DNA from: Evansella halocellulosilytica
GTDB lineage: Bacteria > Bacillota > Bacilli > Bacillales > Salisediminibacteriaceae
Assembly: GCF_002335745.1 (NCBI RefSeq)
Contig: NZ_NIST01000001.1
Coordinates: 2,018,039-2,082,038, forward strand
DNA length: 64,000 nt
Reading direction: 5' to 3'
Shown piece after piece: positions 45,367 through 52,881 of the stretch. Under the pieces are notes generated by a model. That model saw nothing but the letters and a program-made list of their open reading frames with translations, was not told the DNA's origin and did no database searches. The translations under genes and the position numbers were made by a program. Position 1 is the stretch's first letter, and every line of letters begins with the position of its first letter.

Positions 45367-45828
45367 TCAAATTCCATCCCTCTTAGGCTTCTCTAAAAAT
45401 AATTGGTATCCGTATAGAAAGATTGAATAGATAAGATAGGTTATAAAAATGTAAATCGGTCTAAAGTTAATCAATTTAAAAAGCTTTAACTTTTGAAGGA
45501 TCGTACATATCGGATAGGCAAGTAGAAAGTTCATTACTACATTTAACAATACATACAATCGAAATTTACCAAACGTGAAGTGGAATATCCATAAAGTACC
45601 GATAAAGAACGGTCCTAAAATGATGCTTAAATCAGTTGAAAGCTTCTCCTTCATTCCACCGTTTTCGACTACCCACAATTTTAAAGGGACTGAAATTAAG
45701 CTAGTGATTAATATTAAGCTTGCTGCAAAATTTGCAACAGGTAAATACTTTTTAAACGAGTTTTTCGGTAAATAAATAATCGATATCCATGATATAACGA
45801 GCATTGCGATTCGAGTGAATGTTGCCAC
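45367..45828 (-). CDS. hypothetical membrane protein (153 aa)
   Basis: Four hydrophobic helices (IAMLVISWISIIYL, ANFAASLILITSLISV, LGPFFIGTLWIFHFTF, and the C-terminal IYIFITYLIYSIFLYG). Looks like the uncharacterised four-helix membrane proteins common in Bacillus. ATG after GGAGG. No operon partner; convergent with the SgrR pseudogene. Confidence 0.6.
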   Translation of the reverse strand: MATFTRIAMLVISWISIIYLPKNSFKKYLPVANFAASLILITSLISVPLKLWVVENGGMKEKLSTDLSIILGPFFIGTLWIFHFTFGKFRLYVLLNVVMNFLLAYPICTILQKLKLFKLINFRPIYIFITYLIYSIFLYGYQLFLEKPKRDGI

Positions 45829-46050
45829 GAAAAATCCTCCAATTTTCTATAAAATGACCTAATCCGAAAGGCTAAACGTTTTTTCATATGGTGTTGGAGA
45901 TAGGGGCAAATTATGTAACCAATATCTACTATGTAGTTTGATTGAACGTCATGATCATGGTGGGGGTCAATCATATGTATCGTCTGAAAAATGTTGAGAT
46001 ACATGAGTAAACGCGTTTTCATAACAATCATAAAAATTGGTCTGTTTGGA

Positions 46051-46086
46051 AAAAAATGTGTTACTATCGATAGTGATACATTTTTT
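46051..46086. terminator. AT-rich hairpin upstream of the lanthipeptide cluster
   Basis: AAAAAATGTG-TTACTATCGATAGTGA-TACATTTTTT forms a near-perfect hairpin with T-runs. It probably isolates the cluster from upstream transcription; it is not tied to a known gene. Confidence 0.5.
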
Positions 46087-46249
46087 AATTGATGTTCATT
46101 GTTCAAGCTGATTGTTCAATTGTTAGCCTTTCAAAAAATAAAGTAATTGAAGGATAAGCATGTACCGTCGTTGTCCGACAAGCAATGATACATCTTTTAT
46201 ATCTGTGCCTTTACTATTATTCATAAATATAACCTTGGGGGTGAGGTGG

Positions 46250-46954
46250 TTGGGTAAATCAACCATTTTGTTAGTGGACGATGAACAAGGGCTTTTAGAT
46301 TTACTGACCTTTACATTAAGAAAGTTTGATATCCATGATGTTTTAACAGCTACTACAGCGAAAGGTGCTTTAAAACTGCTTGAAAAATATGAAGTATCTT
46401 TAATTGTTTTAGATATTATGCTGCCTGATGGGGACGGTTTTGAGATCTGTAAGGAAATTAGATCTTTTACATCGGCTCCTATTTTATTTTTGACTGCAAA
46501 AAACCAGGATATAGATAAAATTAATGGGTTTAACCTTGGCGCAGATGATTATATTACTAAACCATTTAACCCTACTGAAGTTGTTGCTAGGATCCAAGTT
46601 CATTTAAGAAGGTATCAAATGATAGATAATGTATCTAAGTCCATATACGATTTTGGCTATTTTAAACTGAATAAGAGAAGTGGACAACTATTTGTCCAAA
46701 ATAAGGAAGTAACGTGCGCTCCTATGGAATTTCTACTGTTAACTTTTTTTTGTGAGCATATAAACTTTATTTTTACAGCGAGTGATTTATATGAAAAGGT
46801 TTGGTTGCCATATCAACATGGGGATGAAAAAACAGTCGTTATACATATTTCAAGGTTAAGAAAAAAAATCGAACCTAATCCTAAAAAACCACAGTTTCTT
46901 ATCAATGTTCGAGGGTTAGGCTATAAATTAGTTAAACCAGAGGCGAAGCTGTAA
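46250..46954 (+). CDS. lanR: OmpR-family response regulator of the lanthipeptide cluster
   Basis: 234 aa. Receiver domain with acidic pair D10-D11 (LVDDE), phospho-acceptor D55 (IVLDIMLPD), conserved Thr in FLTAK and Lys in YITKPF; C-terminal winged helix ending HISRLRKKIEP and INVRGLGYKL. Start TTG at 46250 is inferred from the Gly-rich GGGGGTGAGGTGG upstream; other in-frame starts exist. Overlaps lanK by one base (TAATG). Probably activates the immunity ABC genes next door; TTTAC direct repeats upstream of lanF are a candidate site. Confidence 0.85.
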   Translation: MGKSTILLVDDEQGLLDLLTFTLRKFDIHDVLTATTAKGALKLLEKYEVSLIVLDIMLPDGDGFEICKEIRSFTSAPILFLTAKNQDIDKINGFNLGADDYITKPFNPTEVVARIQVHLRRYQMIDNVSKSIYDFGYFKLNKRSGQLFVQNKEVTCAPMEFLLLTFFCEHINFIFTASDLYEKVWLPYQHGDEKTVVIHISRLRKKIEPNPKKPQFLINVRGLGYKLVKPEAKL

Positions 46955-48039
46955 TGAACATTTTTTATCGCTCAATTATATTTTCGTTCCTTTTTATTCT
47001 ATCAGTGTTTTTTTTAGTAAGTTTAAGTGTAGTGTTAATCGTTGTTTTCTTAATTTTGATGATGGAAATATTCCCCTTTTTAAATAATATTGATATAAAA
47101 ATTTATTACTTCTTCGTTTTGCTGTTTGTCTTACTGTTATTCAGTTATATGATGGGGTGGCTTATTGGTAAGCCATCCTTAGCTATTATTGAGTGGTTAA
47201 AAGGCTTATCGGAAGGGAATTTCGAAATAAACTTTTATCTTGAAAAATTTTCTTTTCTTTGGAATAAGAAGAATAATTTAAAAGTCTATTACTTTCCATT
47301 TAAAGGGATTTTATTATTTTTAAATGAGTTAACGATCTCTCTTCAACAACATCAATATCAAATTGAAAAATCGAGTAATTTAAAGGAACAATGGATAGCT
47401 GGTGTATCACATGATATTAAAACTCCTCTTTCGTATATAAAAGGTTATCTTGATATTATGTCTAGCGATGATTTAGAAATGACATATCATGAAAGAAAGC
47501 AAGCCATTCATATTTTAAAGCAGAAAGTGAATGATATTGAAGGATTAATGAATATGTTTCAGGTTAAACAAAGTCAAGATATTATACAAAAGGTTAAAAG
47601 TGACCTAGTAAGTTTTTTAAAAGAGCTTATTTTAGATGTTGCGAACAACCCAAAATCATCTCAATATACTTTTACTTTTGAGTCTAGAGCTTCTACTTAT
47701 CACTACTATTTTGATCAGAAAATGATAAAACGGATTATGCAAAACCTTTTAATGAATGCCGTCTTACATAATCCGCCTGAAACGAAAGTAGTTGTTAAAT
47801 TAGAGATTACAAAACAAGTGAATATTAAAGTCATTGATAATGGAACTGGAATCGACCCTTCTATTATTCAACATGTGTACACACAGCAGTCTAAAAAAAG
47901 AGTTAACACTTCTGAAAAAGAAGGGCTTGGTTTAGTTGTAGTAAAAGAGCTTGTCGAGAAGCACCAAGGGAGCTTACATATTGATACAAATCCAAATAAA
48001 GGTACGATCGTTACTATTGAGCTTCATAAAAGTGGATAA
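46954..48039 (+). CDS. lanK: membrane sensor histidine kinase of the lanthipeptide cluster
   Basis: 361 aa. Two N-terminal helices (about residues 8-38 and 50-70) are separated by only about a dozen residues, so there is almost no extracellular sensor, as in BceS-type intramembrane-sensing kinases. The H-box is AGVSHDIKTPLSYIKGYLD; the ATPase core shows NLLMNAVLHN (N box), IDNGTGID (G1) and EGLGLVVVKELVE (G2). Likely senses the lanthipeptide or cell-envelope stress and phosphorylates the regulator just upstream. Confidence 0.85.
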   Translation: MNIFYRSIIFSFLFILSVFFLVSLSVVLIVVFLILMMEIFPFLNNIDIKIYYFFVLLFVLLLFSYMMGWLIGKPSLAIIEWLKGLSEGNFEINFYLEKFSFLWNKKNNLKVYYFPFKGILLFLNELTISLQQHQYQIEKSSNLKEQWIAGVSHDIKTPLSYIKGYLDIMSSDDLEMTYHERKQAIHILKQKVNDIEGLMNMFQVKQSQDIIQKVKSDLVSFLKELILDVANNPKSSQYTFTFESRASTYHYYFDQKMIKRIMQNLLMNAVLHNPPETKVVVKLEITKQVNIKVIDNGTGIDPSIIQHVYTQQSKKRVNTSEKEGLGLVVVKELVEKHQGSLHIDTNPNKGTIVTIELHKSG

Positions 48040-48043
48040 AGTT

Positions 48044-48080
48044 GTTTACCTTCTGTTTACTTCTCTCATATATAGTGATG
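48044..48080 (+). promoter_or_regulatory. candidate regulator site and promoter of lanFEG
   Basis: GTTTACCTTCTGTTTACTTC contains two GTTTAC copies 11 bases apart (48044 and 48055), followed by TATATA/TATAGT near 48070. An 11-base direct repeat is the usual arrangement for OmpR-family binding; it precedes lanF by about 50 bases. Confidence 0.5.
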
Positions 48081-48111
48081 TTAAGAATAAAAGTAAGAAG
48101 GTGAACAGAAA

Positions 48112-48843
48112 ATGAATGAGTACGTATTAGAAACGAATCATTTAACGAAAGTTTATGGCAATCAAACGTCTGTGGATAAGGTCGATTTAAAAGTACCTTA
48201 TGGTTCTGTATATGGTTTTTTAGGGCCAAACGGTGCTGGAAAAACGACGACAATTAAAATGATCCTTGGACTAGTCAAACCTAATGATGGAGATATCAAT
48301 ATATTTGGATCTCCTTTTTTGAAAAATCGTATTGACATTCTTAAACAGGTAGGTTCATTAGTTGAATCACCATCATATTATGGTCACTTATCTGGCTATA
48401 AAAATTTAAAGATTTTTTCTACTCTCTTTGGCTTGTCCGAATCAAATATTAATGAAGCATTGGAATTAGTTCGTTTAAAAGAGGCAGCCAATAAAGCTGT
48501 TAAAAAATATTCATTAGGGATGAAGCAAAGACTAGCTATTGCAATAGCAATACTCCATCGTCCTAAGTTACTTATTCTAGATGAGCCAACGAATGGATTA
48601 GATCCTTCTGGAATTCAGGAAATGCGTCAACTAATTAAGGATATGCCTAAAAAATATGGAATGACAGTGCTAGTTTCGAGCCATTTGTTATATGAAATTG
48701 AACAAATAGCAGATCAAGTAGGGATTATCAGTGAAGGGAAATTAATTTATCAGGGTTCGTTAGAATTACTTCAAGAGAAAAGTCCAAAACAATCACTAGA
48801 AAATATCTTCTTAGAAATGACTGGTTCAAGGAGTAGTCTATGA
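48112..48843 (+). CDS. lanF: lanthipeptide immunity ABC transporter ATPase (LanF)
   Basis: 243 aa. Walker A GPNGAGKTTTIKMI, signature YSLGMKQRLAIAIA, Walker B LLILDEPTNGLDP, switch SSHLL. The LanF hallmark is an E in place of Q in the Q-loop (GSLVESPSYYGHLSGYKNL), as in immunity and BcrA-type ATPases. It powers removal of the lanthipeptide from the producer membrane. Overlaps lanE by four bases (ATGA). Confidence 0.88.
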   Translation: MNEYVLETNHLTKVYGNQTSVDKVDLKVPYGSVYGFLGPNGAGKTTTIKMILGLVKPNDGDINIFGSPFLKNRIDILKQVGSLVESPSYYGHLSGYKNLKIFSTLFGLSESNINEALELVRLKEAANKAVKKYSLGMKQRLAIAIAILHRPKLLILDEPTNGLDPSGIQEMRQLIKDMPKKYGMTVLVSSHLLYEIEQIADQVGIISEGKLIYQGSLELLQEKSPKQSLENIFLEMTGSRSSL

Positions 48844-49541
48844 TAAATCTTATTAATATGGAGTTTTTGAAGATAAGAAGGTTCTGTATTTTATTGCCGG
48901 CTTTAGCAGCGATCTTCCTTCTTTTTATGACAGGAGGATTATGGTTTTTAAATTACCGTGGTGGTCCTGGAGGTTTATTTTCTGCATTTTCGGTAATGTA
49001 TTTCTTTCTTACATTAACACTTATGCTAAGTACAACCATTTTAGCGAGTATTATTGCTTTTAATGAACATGAAACGAAAACGTGGAGTCTAGTTTGTACT
49101 CTTCCAATATCAAAAATAAAAATTTACATAAGTAAATTTTCCATCGTTAGCTTATTAATTTTATTTGAGGTTGTATTAATTGTTGCTGGGACATCTATCA
49201 TTTGGATGTTCATTGCAAATGAACCTATTCCTTGGGATATCGTGATAAAACAACCTTTATATTGTTTTTTTGCTTCGATTGCGTTTATTAGTATCCAAAC
49301 GTGGCTTTCTACCTTTTTTCAAAATCAGTCTATTCCGATCGGATTTGGGGTGTTAGGCTCTATATCAAGTCTTTTTTTAGCAAGATCTGACTTTTCCTAT
49401 TTTCATTATTTACCATGGAGTTATCCTGCTTTGTCCACCCCGTTAATAGCAGATCATTTGCAATGGGTAATCATGGGGATTACGACAGGAGTTGTTTTAC
49501 TGATTATAGGGTCCCTACATTTTAATAAATTAGAATGGTAG
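48840..49541 (+). CDS. lanE: lanthipeptide immunity ABC permease (LanE)
   Basis: 233 aa, six predicted helices, beginning MINLINMEFLKIRR as in EpiE/MutE/SpaE. FNEHETKTWSLVCTLPISKIKIYISKF is the conserved cytosolic loop between helices. Pairs with LanG and LanF for self-protection. Starts inside the end of lanF (ATGA overlap), so translationally coupled. Confidence 0.85.
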   Translation: MINLINMEFLKIRRFCILLPALAAIFLLFMTGGLWFLNYRGGPGGLFSAFSVMYFFLTLTLMLSTTILASIIAFNEHETKTWSLVCTLPISKIKIYISKFSIVSLLILFEVVLIVAGTSIIWMFIANEPIPWDIVIKQPLYCFFASIAFISIQTWLSTFFQNQSIPIGFGVLGSISSLFLARSDFSYFHYLPWSYPALSTPLIADHLQWVIMGITTGVVLLIIGSLHFNKLEW

Positions 49542-49553
49542 AGGAGGATTTTT

Positions 49554-50288
49554 TTGAAAAAATTAGTTTCCGTTGAATTGATAAAAATACAGTGGCTTTT
49601 AATTATCGTACTAATATCTTTTGATCTTTTAGTAAATATTTCACTAGGGATCAGTGATTTGGATATGTTGACAGAATATTATGAACCTGTATGGTCAAAT
49701 TATTTTATGTATGTGTTAAATCTTCATGCAATGTTTTTATACCCGCTATTTTCGGGTGTTATTGCAGCTTTAATTTGTTCTTATGAGCATAAGTCAGGTG
49801 GTTGGAAACAATTATTTACTTTACCTTATTCACGCACGAAAATGTACGTGGCCAAATTTATCGTATTGATCTCAATATTGGCTTTAATACAACTTTTCTT
49901 TTTTGGAACAGCTGTAACTGCTGGGGGCATCGTTGGTGTTGAAGGGACTATTAGTTGGTCGTTTGTCTTTCAAAGCGCTTTATTTGGTTGGATAAGTATT
50001 TTTCCATTGGCAGCCATTCAATTATGGTTTTCGACAAAGTTTAAAAACTTCGGTATAGCGTTTAGCATCAATTTGATCTTTGTACTACCTAACATTATCT
50101 TTTCTGGTATTCATTCGATGTATGGAATGTGGTTCCCATTTATTTTACCATTTTATGCGATGATGCCTCAGGGGACACCTTTTGCACCAAGAGTGGATGA
50201 AATCAGTTTATATTTGCTAATAGCGATAAGTTTTTTCTTGTTTCTATTTTTAGGGAATCGATCCTTTAAAAAAAGAGAATTTAGCTAA
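49554..50288 (+). CDS. lanG: lanthipeptide immunity ABC permease (LanG)
   Basis: 244 aa, six predicted helices. YEHKSGGWKQLFTLPYSRTKMYVAKF is the same loop as in LanE, and the family otherwise matches MutG/SpaG. TTG start with AGGAGG upstream, 12 bases after lanE. Last gene of the immunity operon; an 18-bp-stem hairpin follows. Confidence 0.85.
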   Translation: MKKLVSVELIKIQWLLIIVLISFDLLVNISLGISDLDMLTEYYEPVWSNYFMYVLNLHAMFLYPLFSGVIAALICSYEHKSGGWKQLFTLPYSRTKMYVAKFIVLISILALIQLFFFGTAVTAGGIVGVEGTISWSFVFQSALFGWISIFPLAAIQLWFSTKFKNFGIAFSINLIFVLPNIIFSGIHSMYGMWFPFILPFYAMMPQGTPFAPRVDEISLYLLIAISFFLFLFLGNRSFKKREFS

Positions 50289-50316
50289 TTTTTTATCGGA
50301 ATGGTTAGGTATGAAT

Positions 50317-50356
50317 GGTTAAATACATATCATCTCAGGATGATATGTATTTAACC
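50317..50356. terminator. 18-bp perfect hairpin between convergent lanG and lanC
   Basis: Arm GGTTAAATACATATCATC, 4-base loop TCAG, and a perfect complement. The longest perfect stem I noticed in the cluster; it probably terminates both transcripts. Confidence 0.75.
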
Positions 50357-50417
50357 ATAAAATAGTGATTGATATTAATGGAGAAATAGTAAGGGATTGC
50401 TCGTAAAAATATAGATA

Positions 50418-51749
50418 TTAGTTAAGGAGAAAGCAACGGTCCCATTTTAAGCATTTATAGTCTAAAGACGACAGTAGAGTAAGGGCAATACCAGGAGATC
50501 CTTCAAGTAGACCACCTTTGTTTACAACTATTTTTGTTCCTTTCTCGGTGGGCTCAATATCTTGGAACCCGAATGGTAAATCTGAGTTATATAATTCAAG
50601 TATTTTATTAACTAATTTATGAATTGACATTTTAAAAGGTATGCGTTGGGTATCTGCGTACATTGCAAGTAAGATTTGAAGTAACCCCGCATAACCATGA
50701 CATAATATTGGTGAATCAATATTCCATAAATAATCAGGTCTAGTTAAAGTGCTTTCCAATGCATCTGTTGATAGTTTTTGCAATTTTTCGTCTCTTAAAG
50801 CTTTACCTGCTAAGAACAATGATCTTGAGACACCGGGAGTTCCATAACACCAAACTTCTCTTCCGCGTCTAGTGTTGTATTCTGAAAATTCGGCTTCGTA
50901 TGGGACGACATGAGGCCAAAAAATGCCATATTGATCTTTAGACATATGTTTTAACAACCATTCAGCTATAGTATTTATTGCTTCTTTTTGCCCTTTTATC
51001 TCAATGCCGTTTATTAATGCTAATGACAAAATGCTTAAGGGTCCTGTAATACCGTGAGAGAGACCGATATTAAAATTTCCAAATGGAAAGTTCTCTTTGT
51101 CACTGTCTAAGAAAAGGTTTTCTTTTGGTATGTACCACCCTGGAACCCATTTGTTATTTATCTTTATAGGTTGGGTCAATACTAATAAATAATTTAAACA
51201 TTTTATCAAAGAGTTTTGAAATTTTTCTTTTCCTAGTAAATAACTTGCAATACCGGAAATACCTTGAATGACATCAAAGGAACTAGAATGAGCACCTTTT
51301 TGTTGATTTAGTATCTTACATTCTAAGTCTACTCTTTTATCTATTTCATTAATGATATGATGGTCAACATTTGATAAGAAATTTTGATATCTCTCTCCAT
51401 TTCTGGATGCAAGTTCTATAGAGTGGGCAATTCCTGTCCATCCGCTAAACAAAGAGATGTCACCAACACCTTCTTTTTCAATGCTCTTACCTAGCATGAT
51501 AACTTGGTTATGAACCTCGAGATCCCAGCCTGAATCGGGATAAAGCTTGTCCATAAAGCTAAATAGTATAATCGATCCTGGATAACCATGAGATAGAGAA
51601 ATACCATGCCAAGGATTTGTATCATTTAAAGTCGTTTTATTGTCTGAAGCATATATGATGGATCTTATATACCTATCATTTTTAAAAACGTCGGCAATTT
51701 TCTCTGTAACTGATTTAACTGTGTTATGACTATTTTGAACATTTCTCAT
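50418..51749 (-). CDS. lanC: lanthipeptide cyclase (LanC)
   Basis: 443 aa. Zinc-dependent enzyme that adds Cys thiols to dehydrated Ser/Thr to make (methyl)lanthionine rings. Zinc ligands are visible: C301 (WCYGTPG) and C350-H351 (CHGYAG); catalytic His232 lies in GLSHGITGP. The repeated double-helix GxxG toroid pattern (GYPGSI, GWTGIA, GISGIA, GTPGVS, GYAGLL, GSPGIA) is complete. Encoded on the opposite strand to lanA and lanB, which is unusual for class I clusters; it has its own promoter sharing the central palindrome with lanA. Confidence 0.95.
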   Translation of the reverse strand: MRNVQNSHNTVKSVTEKIADVFKNDRYIRSIIYASDNKTTLNDTNPWHGISLSHGYPGSIILFSFMDKLYPDSGWDLEVHNQVIMLGKSIEKEGVGDISLFSGWTGIAHSIELASRNGERYQNFLSNVDHHIINEIDKRVDLECKILNQQKGAHSSSFDVIQGISGIASYLLGKEKFQNSLIKCLNYLLVLTQPIKINNKWVPGWYIPKENLFLDSDKENFPFGNFNIGLSHGITGPLSILSLALINGIEIKGQKEAINTIAEWLLKHMSKDQYGIFWPHVVPYEAEFSEYNTRRGREVWCYGTPGVSRSLFLAGKALRDEKLQKLSTDALESTLTRPDYLWNIDSPILCHGYAGLLQILLAMYADTQRIPFKMSIHKLVNKILELYNSDLPFGFQDIEPTEKGTKIVVNKGGLLEGSPGIALTLLSSLDYKCLKWDRCFLLN

Positions 51750-51812
51750 TAAATGTGTCCTCCCTAGTTCTTTTTCAAGTACTAGTTAAAGTATCATAAA
51801 GGGTTTACAATG

Positions 51813-51880
51813 ATCCTTAAAAAAATCTAAATTTTTTTTAAGATTATATTAAGGATTAAAAAATGGAAAAAATGTATTAT
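51813..51880. promoter_or_regulatory. divergent lanC/lanA control region with a 44-bp interrupted palindrome
   Basis: 51813-51856 reads ATCCTTAA-AAAA-ATCT, 12 A/T bases, then AGAT-TATA-TTAAGGAT, an exact mirror. The left arm supplies a -35-like TTAAGG for lanC on the minus strand (16 bases before TATGAT, 51798-51793). The right arm lies upstream of TATTAT (51875-51880) for lanA. Best explained as the binding site of the winged-helix regulator encoded after lanA. Confidence 0.6.
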
Positions 51881-51910
51881 TATTACATAACTTAAGAGAG
51901 GAGGAAAATT

Positions 51911-52069
51911 ATGGCACAGAAAAATGATTTTGATCTAGATGTACAAGTTCAGAACATTCAATCTAGTGAATCTGACGTTGCTCCTTTAACTGGTGGAATT
52001 TGTACGCCTTCATGCTTAACTGGTACATTAAATTGTAGAGTAAGTCTTACATTTTGTAGAACATGCTAA
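51911..52069 (+). CDS. lanA: class I lanthipeptide precursor (LanA)
   Basis: 52-aa precursor, too short for most gene finders. The leader holds the FDLD box (residues 7-10, in NDFDLDVQVQN) recognised by LanB/LanC. The core contains CTPSC (31-35), the nisin/epidermin ring A/B signature, then TGTLNC (37-42) and SLTFCRTC (45-52). Possible rings: T27-C31, T32-C35, T37-C42, S45-C49, T47-C52, using all five Cys. The leader end is unclear: LTGG precedes I30-C31, yet T27 seems needed for ring A, and Pro25 could mark the -2 position of a class I site. AGGAGG is eight bases upstream. It is followed by a hairpin and the activator, lanB and lanT genes. Confidence 0.95.
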   Translation: MAQKNDFDLDVQVQNIQSSESDVAPLTGGICTPSCLTGTLNCRVSLTFCRTC

Positions 52070-52079
52070 AGACAGACTA

Positions 52080-52110
52080 GGGCACAGTAACACTGTGCCC
52101 CCTCTATTTT
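52080..52110 (+). terminator. hairpin between lanA and the downstream operon
   Basis: GGGCACAGT-AAC-ACTGTGCCC (9-bp perfect stem) followed by CCTCTATTTTGTTTTT. A leaky terminator here would make lanA mRNA far more abundant than lanB/lanT, as is usual in lantibiotic operons. Confidence 0.85.
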
Positions 52111-52215
52111 GTTTTTGAAGTTAAACATTCCTTAGTACATAAATAAAATAGTTGAGCGTTACACCACAAAAGCTTTCCCTTTACTATAAATAAAAGAAGT
52201 AGGAAGGAGAAAACG

Positions 52216-52881
52216 ATGAAGTGTATTATCCTTGTTTCAACTAGTGAGTTATTTGAAAAAATGACAATAGAAGTGTTTTCACCAATAGTTAAGGTTATTA
52301 CGATCTCTAATTTTTCTACCTTAAACAAAGAAGTGTTGAATAATTGTATTGGTATTATCATTGATGTTTCATCTACAAAATTATTACAAATGGATTTATT
52401 AGCCATTGAACAGCAAAATGTATATGTAGTTTTGTGTAAATCAACTAACCAATTATTAAACCTATCAAATAGTTTTATAGGCCAATTATCAGGTTATAAA
52501 GAGGAACATGAACAGGTAGTTAAATTATCTGGTGGAAATATCATCATCGATCTTTTAAATAATCAAATTATAAATGATAAGAAATCCTACTATATTACTC
52601 AAACAGAAAACAAATTATTACGTTACTTATTAGAGAACAAAAATACTGTTTGTTGTACTGAGTCGATTTTAGCTAATGTCTGGGGAGACGATAACTTTTC
52701 AACTTCAAGTACTGTATATGTGTATATACGGAAGTTAAGAGAAAAAATAGAGGGGGACCCTAGTAATCCAGAGTATATAATTACACATTACGGATATGGG
52801 TATGAACTCCAGTGGTATGACATAAATAATAATTATGAAAGGAGCCAAGCTGATGAATCATCAGTCTATGAGTTTATCTAA
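52216..52881 (+). CDS. winged-helix regulator with a degenerate receiver domain (EpiQ-like)
   Basis: 221 aa. The C-terminal 100 residues form an OmpR/PhoB winged helix: ITQTENKLLRYLLENKN, the recognition segment STSSTVYVYIRKLREKIEG and wing ITHYGYGYEL. The N-terminal half folds like a receiver, with IIIDVSS (Asp50) at the phospho-acceptor strand, but the acidic pair after strand 1 is replaced by S8-T9-S10 and the conserved Lys is not evident. That arrangement parallels EpiQ of the epidermin cluster, which activates the lanA promoter without a kinase. Overlaps lanB by 29 bases. Probable target: the palindrome between lanC and lanA. Confidence 0.8.
   Translation: MKCIILVSTSELFEKMTIEVFSPIVKVITISNFSTLNKEVLNNCIGIIIDVSSTKLLQMDLLAIEQQNVYVVLCKSTNQLLNLSNSFIGQLSGYKEEHEQVVKLSGGNIIIDLLNNQIINDKKSYYITQTENKLLRYLLENKNTVCCTESILANVWGDDNFSTSSTVYVYIRKLREKIEGDPSNPEYIITHYGYGYELQWYDINNNYERSQADESSVYEFI

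Noticed and set aside
51990-52000. Class II (double-Gly) lanthipeptide
   Set aside because: LTGG precedes the first Cys, but separate LanB and LanC, the FDLD leader box and a LanT without a peptidase domain show class I.
50290-52215. A second precursor peptide or LanI immunity lipoprotein
   Set aside because: Searched both strands around lanC and lanA; no other short frame combines a ribosome binding site with a leader box or lipobox.
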